This document shows positions 53,128 through 62,174 of a stretch of 64,000 nt of DNA, in pieces. This DNA comes from MPNO01 sp965200535 (GTDB lineage: Bacteria > Pseudomonadota > Alphaproteobacteria > MPNO01): positions 1,054,001 through 1,118,000 of the forward strand of contig CBDAUF010000001.1 in assembly GCA_965200535.1 (NCBI GenBank), given 5' to 3'. Numbering within the stretch: position 1 is the first letter of the stretch; each line of letters starts with the position of its first letter. Below the pieces are notes generated by a model. The model saw nothing but the letters and a program-made list of their open reading frames with translations. It searched no databases and was not told where the DNA came from. The translations under genes and the position numbers were made by a program.

Positions 53128-55038
53128 ATGAGCCCGGACGACAGCGTCGCACAGGAAAGGCGGCGTTCCGACGGTGCTGCGGAAGAGACCCGGCCCCGCG
53201 CGTACGCCCGGGCCTATGCCGGGATGGAGTCGGACGGCCCCGCGCCGGGCGACATGGCGATCATATGGCGTATCGCCCGGATGGCCTGCCGCTACCGCGT
53301 CCGCGTCGCGGTCGCGCTGGCGGCGACGTTTGCGGCATCCGCCTTCCAACTTGCCATCCCCGGACTGGTCGGCGACGCCGTGGACGGTGCGCTCCGGCTT
53401 CTCGACGACGGAGCGGCGACGGCGGAGGCCGCCCGGGCGGCGCTCTATACCGCCGCCCTGCTTCTGCTCGGCGCTTCGGTGCTGCGCGGCATATTCACCC
53501 TCGGCCACAACTACGGCGGCGAATCGATCGGTCATCACCTCGCCTACGACCTCAGGCTGATCTTCTACCGGAAGCTCCAGCATCTCAGCTTCTCGTTCCA
53601 CGACCGGATCCACACCGGCGAACTGATCACCCGCGGGATGCTCGATCTCGAGGGCGTCCGGATGTTCATCAACCACGGGCTCCTGCGGGCGGTGCAGCTT
53701 GTCATCCTGGTCTGCGCCGGGGCGGTGCTCCTCCTCGATACCGATGTCACCCTCGGTCTGCTGAGCCTCGCCTTCGTTCCCTACATCGCGTGGCGGTCGG
53801 CGACCGTGCGCCTGCGGCTGCGCTATCTGTGGAGCCTGTTCCAGGACCGGATGGCTGTCCTCGGCCGGATCATGGACGAAAACCTCACCGGTATCCGGGT
53901 GGTCCGCGCCTTCGGCGCCGAGCCGTTCGAGATGCGGAAATACGACCGGTCGGCCGACGAGGCGCTGGCCCTGTCGAAACGGCGCATCGACACCCGCGTC
54001 GCATCGACGACCGAGATGACCTTCGTCTACTTCGTCGCCATGGGACTGGTGCTGTGGATCGGCGGCGAACGGGTGATCGCGGGCACGATGACGGTGGGGA
54101 CGCTGACCGAATTCCTCACATTCATCACCATCCTGCAACTCCCGGTGCGCTCGCTCGGCCTCGTCGTGAACTCGTTCGCCCGCGCGGCCACCTGCGGGGC
54201 GCGGCTGTTTGCGGTCATCGACCTGGAGCCGTCGATCCGCGATTCCGGGGAGGCGCGTGACCTTGTCCCCGGAAAGGGAACGGTCCGCTTCGAGAATGTC
54301 AGCTTCGCCTACGACAGCGACGGTCCGCCGGCGCTCGACGGCATATCCTTCGAGGTCCGGCGCGGTCGGACGCTCGGTATCGTCGGTCCGCCGGGCAGCG
54401 GCAAGTCGACCGTCGCCCACCTGCTGGCCCGCTATTACGACGTCACCGGCGGGCGCATCGCGATCGACGGGCAGGATGTCCGAGATGTCACCCTCGACAG
54501 CCTGCGCCGCGCCGTCCGCGTCGTGCAGCAGGACCCGTTCCTGTTCACCGCCTCGATCGACAACAACATCGCCTACGGGGATCCGTGGACCGGGGAACGC
54601 GCGATCCGCGACGCCGCCGGCCTGGCGCAGATCGACGGCTTCGTCGGCCAGCTCGCCGACGGCTACGAAACCCTGGTCGGCGAACGCGGCGTGTCGCTGT
54701 CGGGCGGGCAGAAGCAGCGGGTCTCGATCGCGCGGACGGCGCTGCTCGAACCGGCGGTGCTGGTGCTGGACGATTCGACGGCGGCGATCGACGCGGCGAC
54801 CGAAAGCCGCATCCGCGAGGCTCTGGCGCAGCGCTCCGGGCGGACCGCGAAGATCGTCATCTCTCACCGGCTCGCGGCAATCCGCGAGGCGGATGAGATC
54901 CTGGTTCTCGAAGCCGGACGGATCATCGAACGCGGCGACCACGACGCACTGATCGCGCGCAACGGCCACTACGCCAGGCTGTTCGCGCTGCAAAGCCGGG
55001 AAGGCGCAGCGGACGGGCTGCGGGTAGCGGCAGAATGA
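53128..55038 (+). CDS. ABC exporter half-transporter A (degenerate ATP-site subunit)
   Basis: The 636-residue protein has an N-terminal cytoplasmic tail, six membrane segments (about 45-320) and a C-terminal ATPase. Walker A GPPGSGKST is at about 420-428, the signature LSGGQ at 524-528 is canonical, but the Walker B reads LVLDDST with Asp549 where the catalytic Glu is expected. That is the mark of the non-hydrolytic site in heterodimeric exporters of the TM287/288 and BmrCD type. It is coupled to the next gene by ATGA. Confidence 0.92.
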   Translation: MSPDDSVAQERRRSDGAAEETRPRAYARAYAGMESDGPAPGDMAIIWRIARMACRYRVRVAVALAATFAASAFQLAIPGLVGDAVDGALRLLDDGAATAEAARAALYTAALLLLGASVLRGIFTLGHNYGGESIGHHLAYDLRLIFYRKLQHLSFSFHDRIHTGELITRGMLDLEGVRMFINHGLLRAVQLVILVCAGAVLLLDTDVTLGLLSLAFVPYIAWRSATVRLRLRYLWSLFQDRMAVLGRIMDENLTGIRVVRAFGAEPFEMRKYDRSADEALALSKRRIDTRVASTTEMTFVYFVAMGLVLWIGGERVIAGTMTVGTLTEFLTFITILQLPVRSLGLVVNSFARAATCGARLFAVIDLEPSIRDSGEARDLVPGKGTVRFENVSFAYDSDGPPALDGISFEVRRGRTLGIVGPPGSGKSTVAHLLARYYDVTGGRIAIDGQDVRDVTLDSLRRAVRVVQQDPFLFTASIDNNIAYGDPWTGERAIRDAAGLAQIDGFVGQLADGYETLVGERGVSLSGGQKQRVSIARTALLEPAVLVLDDSTAAIDAATESRIREALAQRSGRTAKIVISHRLAAIREADEILVLEAGRIIERGDHDALIARNGHYARLFALQSREGAADGLRVAAE

Positions 55039-56918
55039 GTGCGGCGGCGCAGCCGGCGGGAGCGCAGCGGCCGCCGCGCGCCGTCGTCGGCTCCCAGATC
55101 AGCCGCGACGAGGAAATTTTCGGCGCGGCCTACGACCGCCGCGTGGTGCGGCGTTTCGCGGGCTATGTCCGGCCCTACGGCCGGGGGCTGGCGGTTGCGG
55201 TCGGGGCGGTGCTGGTCTTTACCGCGGCCCAGCTCCTGATTCCGCTGGTCATTCGCCACGCCATCGACGAGGCCATCCTCGCCGGCGGCGGCGACATCGC
55301 TCACCTGCAGCTCACGGCAGCGGTGTTCGGCATCGTGATCGTGGTGAGTTACGGGGCCAACTACCTCCAGGACCGCCTGGTCGGACACATCGGCGAGCGC
55401 GTGATCTTCGATCTCCGCCGGGCCATGTTCGGCCACCTCCAGGACGTCTCCCTCTCGTTCATGGACAAGACCGAGGTCGGGCGGATGATGTCCCGCCTGC
55501 AGGGCGACGTGAACTCGCTCCAAGAGTTCCTGGAAAACTCGATCACGGCGATCGGCGACCTGCTGCTCCTGATCGGGATCGTCGTCATCATGCTCGCGCT
55601 CAACCTCGAACTGGGGCTGCTCACCCTCGTACTCATGCCGACGTTGGTGCTGGTGCGGATCGTCTGGCTGCCGCGCGCGCGCATCGCCTTCCGGCGTGCG
55701 CGCGAAACCAACTCCATTGCCAACGGCGCGCTGGCCGAGGCCATCCACGCCGTCCGCACCGTTCAGGGCATGCGCCGCGAGGACGTCAACCACGCGCTCT
55801 ACGGCGACAGGGCGGGCGAAAACCTGCGCGCCCACCTGCGCGCCTCCCGTTACGGGCAGGCGATGGTGCCGGTGGTCGATACCCTCACCGGGGCGGCGCT
55901 GGCCATCGTGGTGGTGCTCGGGGGCTCGATGGTGCTCGACGATACGCTCGAGATCGGCGTCATGGTGGCGTTCCTGTTCTACGTCCAGAGATTCTTCGAC
56001 CCGATCCGCTCGCTCACCATCCAGTACAGCGTCATGCAGCGGGCGATGGCCTCGGGCCAGCGCATTTTCGAGGTGCTGGATGTCCCGCTCGCCATTACCG
56101 ACAGGCCGGGTGCGGCCGATCCCGAAACCGTCGCCGGCGAGATCGCCTTCGAGGAGGTGACCTTCGGCTACGCCCCCGGCCAACCGGTGCTCCACGACGT
56201 GAGCTTCTCCGTATCGCCCGGCGAGACCGTGGCGCTGGTCGGACCGACGGGATCGGGCAAGACCAGCATCACCGCCCTGCTCCACCGGTTCTACGACGTT
56301 TGGGACGGGCGGATCTGCATCGACGGGCGCGATGTGCGGGACTACGCTAGGGCGGCGCTCGGGCGGCACATCGCGATGGTGCTCCAGGACCCCTACCTGT
56401 TCACCGGTACGGTTCTCGACAACATCCGCTTCTCCACCGAGGATGCGAGCCGGGAGGACATCGAGAGGGCGGCGCGCGTCGTCGGCGCGCACGATTTTAT
56501 CGTCCGGCTTCCCGAGGGCTACGATACCGTGCTCGACCAGCAGGGCCGCAACCTCTCGCTCGGCCAGCGGCAATTGCTGAGCTTCACCCGCGCCCTTGTC
56601 GCCGACGCGCCGATCCTGGTTCTCGACGAGGCGACGGCGAATATCGACTCGTACACCGAGCGGCGGATTCAGACCGCCCTGCAACGCCTCCTGGAAGGGC
56701 GGACCGGGATCGTGATCGCGCACCGTCTGGCCACCGTGCGCAACGCGGACCGGATCGTCGTTCTCGACGCAGGCCGCATCGTGGAAACCGGCACCCACGA
56801 CGCACTCATCGCGAGGCAGGGCCTCTATGCCAGGCTTCACGCCTTCAACTACGCGTCCTTCGACGACATCCCGCACGATCTCTTCCGGTCCGGATCCGGC
56901 GGGCCTGTCCGCACCTGA
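55035..56918 (+). CDS. ABC exporter half-transporter B (catalytic-site subunit)
   Basis: The 627-residue partner has six membrane segments and an ATPase with Walker A GPTGSGKTS, Walker B LVLDEAT with catalytic Glu532, and the switch His in VIAHRLA. Its signature is altered to LSLGQ (507-511). The two subunits complement each other: Walker motifs of B with the intact LSGGQ of A make the working site. Exported substrate (lipid, drug or peptide) is unknown. Confidence 0.92.
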   Translation: MSAAAQPAGAQRPPRAVVGSQISRDEEIFGAAYDRRVVRRFAGYVRPYGRGLAVAVGAVLVFTAAQLLIPLVIRHAIDEAILAGGGDIAHLQLTAAVFGIVIVVSYGANYLQDRLVGHIGERVIFDLRRAMFGHLQDVSLSFMDKTEVGRMMSRLQGDVNSLQEFLENSITAIGDLLLLIGIVVIMLALNLELGLLTLVLMPTLVLVRIVWLPRARIAFRRARETNSIANGALAEAIHAVRTVQGMRREDVNHALYGDRAGENLRAHLRASRYGQAMVPVVDTLTGAALAIVVVLGGSMVLDDTLEIGVMVAFLFYVQRFFDPIRSLTIQYSVMQRAMASGQRIFEVLDVPLAITDRPGAADPETVAGEIAFEEVTFGYAPGQPVLHDVSFSVSPGETVALVGPTGSGKTSITALLHRFYDVWDGRICIDGRDVRDYARAALGRHIAMVLQDPYLFTGTVLDNIRFSTEDASREDIERAARVVGAHDFIVRLPEGYDTVLDQQGRNLSLGQRQLLSFTRALVADAPILVLDEATANIDSYTERRIQTALQRLLEGRTGIVIAHRLATVRNADRIVVLDAGRIVETGTHDALIARQGLYARLHAFNYASFDDIPHDLFRSGSGGPVRT

Positions 56919-57103
56919 TCCCGGACCATGCGCAGCGTCGGTATTATGAGAGCCCCGGACGGACATCCGCGCGGCAGTGCACGCCGCCGGGGGGCGCGTT
57001 TGCAGGAGGCCCGGCGCGAAATGGTTCTCGCACACGAACCGGGGTTTGCGGCGGCGCGGCGGGCGCATGTCCCCGCCCGCGCGTGCGGTGCACGGGCCGC
57101 ACG

Positions 57104-58387
57104 GTGAGCCCGTCCGACCGGGCGCTGCGGCGCCAGGGCTATGTCATCTACGCGGTCCTCTGCGCCGGTCTGGTCGCGAGTCAGTTCTACCGCGTCTCCA
57201 ACGCGGTCATCGCCCCCGAACTGATGGCGGAGCTTTCCATCGGCACCGGCACCATGGGGGTGGTGAACGGGGCGTTCTTTCTCGCCTTCGCGGCAATGCA
57301 GATCCCGGCCGGCATGCTGCTCGACCGTTTCGGCGCACGGAGGATGATGCCCTGCCTGTTTCTTCTCGCCGTCGCCGGCTCGCTCCTCTATGCCGCCGCC
57401 CAAAGCGGGCTGGAGCTTATCGCCGGACGCGCCCTGATCGGCATCGGCTGCGCCCTCGGTCTGATGGGCGCACTGGTGGTGATCGCGCGCTGGTTCGAGA
57501 GCGAGCGGTACGCGAGGCTGATTTCTCTGCTCTTCACTGTCGGCGGGCTCGGCGTTCTGATGGCCTCGACGCCGCTGGCGGCGATGTCGGAAGCGGTCGG
57601 CTGGCGCGGCGCGTTCGTGACCATGGCCGCGGTGACGGGGGTCCTCGCCATCCTCCTGTTCGCGCTGGTCCGCGACGCTCCGCCGGGCGCCGATCCGGCG
57701 GCAGCCGCGCACGAGCCGGCCGGCGAGATGTGGCGCGGCATCGGCGAGCTTCTCGCCCGGCGCGACATGCGCTGCATCTGCGCCATCCAGTTCGTCAACT
57801 ACGCGGCGGTCCTGTCGATCGTCGGTTTGTGGGCCGGACCCTATCTCAACGACGTGCACGGGCTGACCGGGGTGGACCGCGGCAACGCATTGTTCGGGCT
57901 CAACGTCACGCTCCTGCTCGCCGTTCTCCTGTTCGCGCAGATCGAGCGCTGGCTGGGTTCGCGCAAGCGCGCGATCGTTGGCGGCGGCATCGCCGCCGTG
58001 ATCTTTCTCGTCGTCCTGGCGCTCGTCCCCGATCCCGGCCTCTGGACCGCCCTCGCCGTCCTGATCCTGTTCACCGTCGCGAGCGCGTTTTTCATGCTGA
58101 TCCACGCGCACGCCCGGGCGATCCTGCCGGACCGGCTGATCGGCCGCGGGCTCACGCTGCAGAATCTCGCGGTGATGCTGGGCGTTTTCGTGGTCCAGGC
58201 GGCGACCGGGGCGGTTATCGGCGCCTTCGCGCCGGAGGGGGGCGAGGCGCCGGAGATCGCCTACCGGGCGACCTTCGGCGTCCTCGCCCTCTCGCTGGCG
58301 GCGGGCGTTGCGCTCTATGCGCGCATCTCCGACGTTTCGCCGCTGGGCGAAAAACCGCGGCCGGACGCTAACCCAGCCCCGCGGTGA
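57104..58387 (+). CDS. Major facilitator superfamily transporter
   Basis: The protein of about 427 residues has twelve predicted segments. The MFS motif A loop between segments 2 and 3 reads GMLLDRFGARRMMP. The middle loop contains RDAPPGADPAAAA. I took GTG at 57104 (MSPSDRALRR); GTG at 57083 would add seven residues and neither has a strong ribosome site. It overlaps the converging oxygenase gene by 20 bp. Substrate unknown, though family resemblance is to nitrate/organic-anion type permeases only in a general way. Confidence 0.85.
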   Translation: MSPSDRALRRQGYVIYAVLCAGLVASQFYRVSNAVIAPELMAELSIGTGTMGVVNGAFFLAFAAMQIPAGMLLDRFGARRMMPCLFLLAVAGSLLYAAAQSGLELIAGRALIGIGCALGLMGALVVIARWFESERYARLISLLFTVGGLGVLMASTPLAAMSEAVGWRGAFVTMAAVTGVLAILLFALVRDAPPGADPAAAAHEPAGEMWRGIGELLARRDMRCICAIQFVNYAAVLSIVGLWAGPYLNDVHGLTGVDRGNALFGLNVTLLLAVLLFAQIERWLGSRKRAIVGGGIAAVIFLVVLALVPDPGLWTALAVLILFTVASAFFMLIHAHARAILPDRLIGRGLTLQNLAVMLGVFVVQAATGAVIGAFAPEGGEAPEIAYRATFGVLALSLAAGVALYARISDVSPLGEKPRPDANPAPR

Positions 58388-59360
58388 TCGCGGTCACCTG
58401 CCGGCGGCGATAGTCCCCGGCGCGGACCGCCGCGTGCAGCGCCCGTTCTCCCGGGCGCCGGCACGTCTCGATGCACTCGATCAACGCATCGTGGTTGGGA
58501 TGCGCGAAGAAGGCGATCGACAAGCGGGCGGCGTCGCTGCCGAGCGGCGGGTTCGCCACGCGATGGAGGTTGGAGAGCCAGCGGTCGTTGGTCCAGGTCA
58601 TCATCAGATCGCCGATGTTGACGATGAAACTGTCGGCCGGCGAGACCGCGTCGATCCACCCGCTGCCGCGGCTGCGCACCTGCAGTCCGCCGGGGGCGTC
58701 GTCGGCGAGCAGGATCGTGTGGCTGCCGAAATCGGTGTGCGCCCCGCAGCGCAGCTGGCCCGGCGTCGGAGGCACCTCCTGCGCCGGGTAGTGCAGCACG
58801 CGAACGGTGCTCGCATGGCGGTCGAACTTGTCCAGGAAGAAGTCGGGCGCGAGATCGAGAGCCGCGGCGAAGATCCCGAGCAATGTGCGGTTGAGTGCCT
58901 CGAGCGCACGGTAATAGGCCTTGAAAGCGGCGACCGTGCCGCTGTCCGATGGCCAGATGTTCCGCTGAAAGGCGAAATCCGCCCCGGACGCGTCGCCGTG
59001 GATGTCGTCGGGGAGGTCGAACGGCCCGTAGATGAAACCTTCGCGGAGGTCGGCGGGCGCCTTCGCGGCGCGGGTGGAGCCGTTGAACTCGGACCGGAAG
59101 GGGGTGTAGCCGCGGTTGAGGGTTCCCGCGGGATCCGCCAGCGCTGCCTTCGCCGACTCCGGCTGCGAAAACAGGTTCCGGGCGCATGCCCTCATCGACT
59201 CGATGAGCGCCGGCGGCACCGAGTGGCCCACGACGGTAAAGAAACCGATCTCCTCGACCGCGCGGGCGACGGCAGCGGCGACTTCGGCCCGGTCGCCGGA
59301 GATGTCGATCACGGGAACGGCGGGCGGCGCCACGGGTTCACCCTGCGGCCCGGAGCGCAT
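58368..59360 (-). CDS. 2-oxoglutarate/Fe(II)-dependent oxygenase, isopenicillin N synthase-like family
   Basis: The 330-residue protein has the DIOX_N domain (PVIDISGDRAEV, GFFTVVGHSVP) and a double-stranded beta-helix core. The iron ligands are His and Asp of CGAHTDFGSHT and His of LSNLHRVANPP, with the 2-oxoglutarate-binding Arg in ARLSIAFFAHP. In this family most members hydroxylate small molecules and are not antibiotic synthases. ATG at 59360 was chosen because the upstream in-frame codons are not conserved. Confidence 0.87.
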   Translation of the reverse strand: MRSGPQGEPVAPPAVPVIDISGDRAEVAAAVARAVEEIGFFTVVGHSVPPALIESMRACARNLFSQPESAKAALADPAGTLNRGYTPFRSEFNGSTRAAKAPADLREGFIYGPFDLPDDIHGDASGADFAFQRNIWPSDSGTVAAFKAYYRALEALNRTLLGIFAAALDLAPDFFLDKFDRHASTVRVLHYPAQEVPPTPGQLRCGAHTDFGSHTILLADDAPGGLQVRSRGSGWIDAVSPADSFIVNIGDLMMTWTNDRWLSNLHRVANPPLGSDAARLSIAFFAHPNHDALIECIETCRRPGERALHAAVRAGDYRRRQVTAITAGLG

Positions 59361-59554
59361 GCGCCAACGGGCGGGCTGCCGTCCCGTTGCGGAAGGCCGG
59401 ACAACGGTTGCCGGCCGCATCGCGAACGACGGCGTCGACGGGAATGGCACGGAGTGCGTGATAGCGCCGCGGCTTCATCGAGCGTCTTCCCCTGAACGGG
59501 TTGCGCGCGGGCAGAATAGACCATTCTGCCGCCCTCGCGCTGCCCGCTTTTCCC

Positions 59555-60349
59555 CTACAGGTCGATATCGACCCCGACCGGGCAATGGTCGGAGCCCTGC
59601 TCGTCCGGCCAGATGAACGCCGCGCGGACACGCTCCATCGCCTCCGGCGAGGCGAGGACGTAGTCGATCCGCCAGCCCACGTTACGGCCGCGCGCGCCTC
59701 CCCACTGCGCCCACCACGTATAGTTGCCGGGCGCGTCCGGGTGCAGGGCGCGGAAGGTATCGACCCAGCCGGCGTCGAGCCAGCGGCCGAACTCCGCACG
59801 TTCCTCGGGCAGGAATCCGCTGTTCCGGACGTTCGTCTTGGGGCGGGCGAGGTCGATCTCGCGGTGAGCGGTGTTGTAATCCCCGATGACCAGCACCGGG
59901 CAACTCCGGCGCAACTCCTGCACCCGTTCGAACACCGCCCGCGAAAAATCGAGCTTGTAGGGAATGCGTCTGTTCTCGCCGTCCCTGCCGCCGCCCTTGG
60001 GAAAGTAGCAGTTGACCACGGCGAAGCGCCCCTGCTTGCCACGGAAAGACGCCGCGATGAACCGGCCCTCGACATCGAACCGCGCTTCGCCGAGTGCTGT
60101 CTCGACCCGCTCGGGCTCGAGCCGCGCGTAGATGCCGACCCCGCTGTAACCCCGCCTCTCGGCCGGCGCGAACGCAGCGTGCCAGCCCGCCGGCGCGCGG
60201 ACCTCGTCGGGAATCTGGTCGGGGAGCGCCCGCACCTCCTGCACCCCCAATACGCCGGCGCCGCACCGGTCGAGGAAATCCGCAAAGCCCCGCTTTGCGC
60301 AAGCCCGGATGCCGTTGACGTTCCAGCTTACGACCCGCACCGCTTCCAT
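59555..60349 (-). CDS. xthA: Exodeoxyribonuclease III (AP endonuclease)
   Basis: This base-excision repair enzyme cleaves at abasic sites and trims 3' ends. The 264 residues carry WNVNGIRA, the metal Glu in LGVQEVRALPDQ, YNTAHREIDLARPK with the catalytic Asp-Asn pair in GDYN, and SDHCPVGVDIDL with the catalytic His. Length is normal. It stands upstream of the oxygenase gene on the same strand with a 194-bp gap containing nothing recognised. Confidence 0.95.
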   Translation of the reverse strand: MEAVRVVSWNVNGIRACAKRGFADFLDRCGAGVLGVQEVRALPDQIPDEVRAPAGWHAAFAPAERRGYSGVGIYARLEPERVETALGEARFDVEGRFIAASFRGKQGRFAVVNCYFPKGGGRDGENRRIPYKLDFSRAVFERVQELRRSCPVLVIGDYNTAHREIDLARPKTNVRNSGFLPEERAEFGRWLDAGWVDTFRALHPDAPGNYTWWAQWGGARGRNVGWRIDYVLASPEAMERVRAAFIWPDEQGSDHCPVGVDIDL

Positions 60350-60377
60350 CCCGTTCCCGCTTCGCAGCCGCCCGGCC

Positions 60378-60668
60378 TCACCCCCTGGTGACGAGCCTCG
60401 ACACCGCGATTTCGCGCGACACCGTCATCGGCCCCGTCGCCTCGCGAAACTCGGCGAGAGAGGCCTGCGTCCGATGGTGCTCGACGGCCGCTTCATCGAC
60501 GTAGATCTCCCATATGAAAAACCGGCCCGGGTCGTCGTCGGCTTCGGCCGCGTCGAAGCGGAGGCATCCCGGCTCCTCGAGCGAGTTCCCGGAGTGCCGG
60601 CGCAACCGGTCCCGAAACGCCTCCGCACAGTCGGGTCTGACCCGGATGTCCACATGAATGACGATCAT
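60378..60668 (-). CDS. Putative quinol monooxygenase / ABM-domain protein
   Basis: The 96-residue protein is a dimeric ferredoxin-like antibiotic biosynthesis monooxygenase (ABM) domain, as in YgiN. It has VHVDIRVRPDCAEAFRDRL at the start and EEPGCLRFDAAEADDDPGRF with FIWEIYVDEAAVEHHR, the usual ABM core. It is probably co-transcribed with xthA (28-bp gap). Its substrate is unknown. Confidence 0.85.
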   Translation of the reverse strand: MIVIHVDIRVRPDCAEAFRDRLRRHSGNSLEEPGCLRFDAAEADDDPGRFFIWEIYVDEAAVEHHRTQASLAEFREATGPMTVSREIAVSRLVTRG

Positions 60669-60847
60669 CGGGCGTCCTCCTCTCGTTCCGATCCGGTTCG
60701 GGCTCCATCGCGTTTCTATCCGTACCGCCGCCCGGCGGACAAGGTTTCAGGACCGTTGCACCCCCCGGCAACCGGCCTGCTGCGGGACGTCTTGACCTGC
60801 GGGCGGGTTTTCGGAAGCTGTCGGTGTATTCGGGGGAGAGAGACCGT

Positions 60848-61576
60848 TTGAGCGGATCGACCGAACGGGACATCGCCGTCGCCCACAGTTCGGATATCCA
60901 TGTGGACGACGGCTACACGGCGCGCGCCCACGGCGGCGACGGTGCGCGCGGGCTCAAGTGCGTGCTCGCGACCGCCGCGGGGCTCGGCGCCGATATCGTG
61001 CTGCTGGCGGGCGACGTGTTCGAACACAACCGGTTGCCGCCGACCCTGCTGGAGCGCGCCGCGGCCCTTCTCGCGGCCTGCGGCATCCCGGTGGTGATCC
61101 TGCCCGGCAATCACGACCCACTGACCCCGGATTCGGTCTACCGCCGGGCGGTCATGGCCGAACCGGAGAACGTCCAAATCCTCGGGCTTGCCGATGAGGA
61201 CTCGGTACGGTTCGCCGCGCTCGACCTGGAGGTCTGGGGTATCGCCCACCGCGACTACGGCGACATGACGCCCCTGGGCTCCGCGCGGGCGCGCTCCACG
61301 CGCTGGCAGATCGCGATGGCGCACGGCCATTACGACGGAGAGGAGGACGCCGGCGCGGCCTACCGCCCGTCATGGATCTTTTCGGACGCCCATATTGCCG
61401 CGACCGGCGCGGATTACGTCGCCCTCGGCCACTGGAACCGGCCGGTCCGGGTGGGCGCGGGCGATGTGCCGGCCTGGTATTCCGGCTCCCCCGAGCTCGC
61501 GAAGACGATCAACCTGGTCCGGCTCGCCGCGGACGGTGCGGTGCGGGTGAGCCGCGAGGACATCGTCTGGGACTGA
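60848..61576 (+). CDS. Metallophosphoesterase (SbcD/Mre11-like calcineurin fold)
   Basis: The protein of about 242 residues contains the ordered metal-binding motifs of the calcineurin phosphoesterase fold: SSDIHVDD, LLAGDVFEHN, LPGNHDPL, MAHGHYDG and LGHWNRP. Related proteins include SbcD nuclease, but no SbcC partner is present. I chose TTG at 60848 because GGGGGAGAG lies about seven bases upstream; GTG at 60824 would place that site inside the gene. Confidence 0.85.
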   Translation: MSGSTERDIAVAHSSDIHVDDGYTARAHGGDGARGLKCVLATAAGLGADIVLLAGDVFEHNRLPPTLLERAAALLAACGIPVVILPGNHDPLTPDSVYRRAVMAEPENVQILGLADEDSVRFAALDLEVWGIAHRDYGDMTPLGSARARSTRWQIAMAHGHYDGEEDAGAAYRPSWIFSDAHIAATGADYVALGHWNRPVRVGAGDVPAWYSGSPELAKTINLVRLAADGAVRVSREDIVWD

Positions 61577-61612
61577 CGCCGGCAAAGCCCGCTCCCCGGG
61601 GCTGCGGGCCCG

Positions 61613-62152
61613 TCAGGGCGCGGGCGGAAAGCGGCACTCGGCGAGGTAGCCGGGGCCGGACCGTCCGAGGGTGCTGGAAAACAGGACGAAACTGTCCACC
61701 GTGAAGGGGACCGCGCGGAACAGCGTGTTGGCGGCGAGCCAGTGGCGCACCGCACCGGGACGGGCTCCGTTGAACCGCGCGACGGTCACGTGCGGCCGGA
61801 ACCTTCGCCCCTCCGGGGGTTGCCCGGCCCGCACCACCGCCCCCTCGACCCGATCGCGGAGTGCGGCGAGGGCGGGATCTGCAGCAACTCCGAGCCAGAC
61901 CGCGCTTACCCGCCCCCTGCGCTCGAAATGGCCGGCGCCGCTAAGCGTGACCGAAAACGGCTCGAACCGGATCGCCGAGGCGGCGACCGCGATGTCCTGC
62001 ATGGCGGTTTCGTCGACCTCGCCGATGAAACGAAGCGTGATATGCAGGTTCTCCGACGGCACCCAGCGCGCGCGTTCGATCCCGCCGGCGAGCCCGGCGA
62101 TACGCAGGCGGAGCTCTTCCGGAAGCTCCAGACCGAAAAACAGGCGAACCAT
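61613..62152 (-). CDS. thpR: RNA 2',3'-cyclic phosphodiesterase ThpR (LigT)
   Basis: This 2H-phosphodiesterase opens 2',3'-cyclic phosphates on RNA. The 179 residues contain the two HxTx catalytic motifs, HITLRFIGE and HVTVARFNG, at the expected spacing, and the family N-terminus VRLFFGLELPEELR. It follows the FIST-domain gene with a 22-bp gap on the same strand. Confidence 0.93.
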   Translation of the reverse strand: MVRLFFGLELPEELRLRIAGLAGGIERARWVPSENLHITLRFIGEVDETAMQDIAVAASAIRFEPFSVTLSGAGHFERRGRVSAVWLGVAADPALAALRDRVEGAVVRAGQPPEGRRFRPHVTVARFNGARPGAVRHWLAANTLFRAVPFTVDSFVLFSSTLGRSGPGYLAECRFPPAP

Positions 62153-62174
62153 CGGTGCCGCTGCGTCGGGACTC

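Noticed and set aside
52750..57068. Two very long minus-strand frames opposite the ABC exporter genes
   Set aside because: Walker and signature motifs are on the plus strand. The antisense translations are low-complexity and charged.
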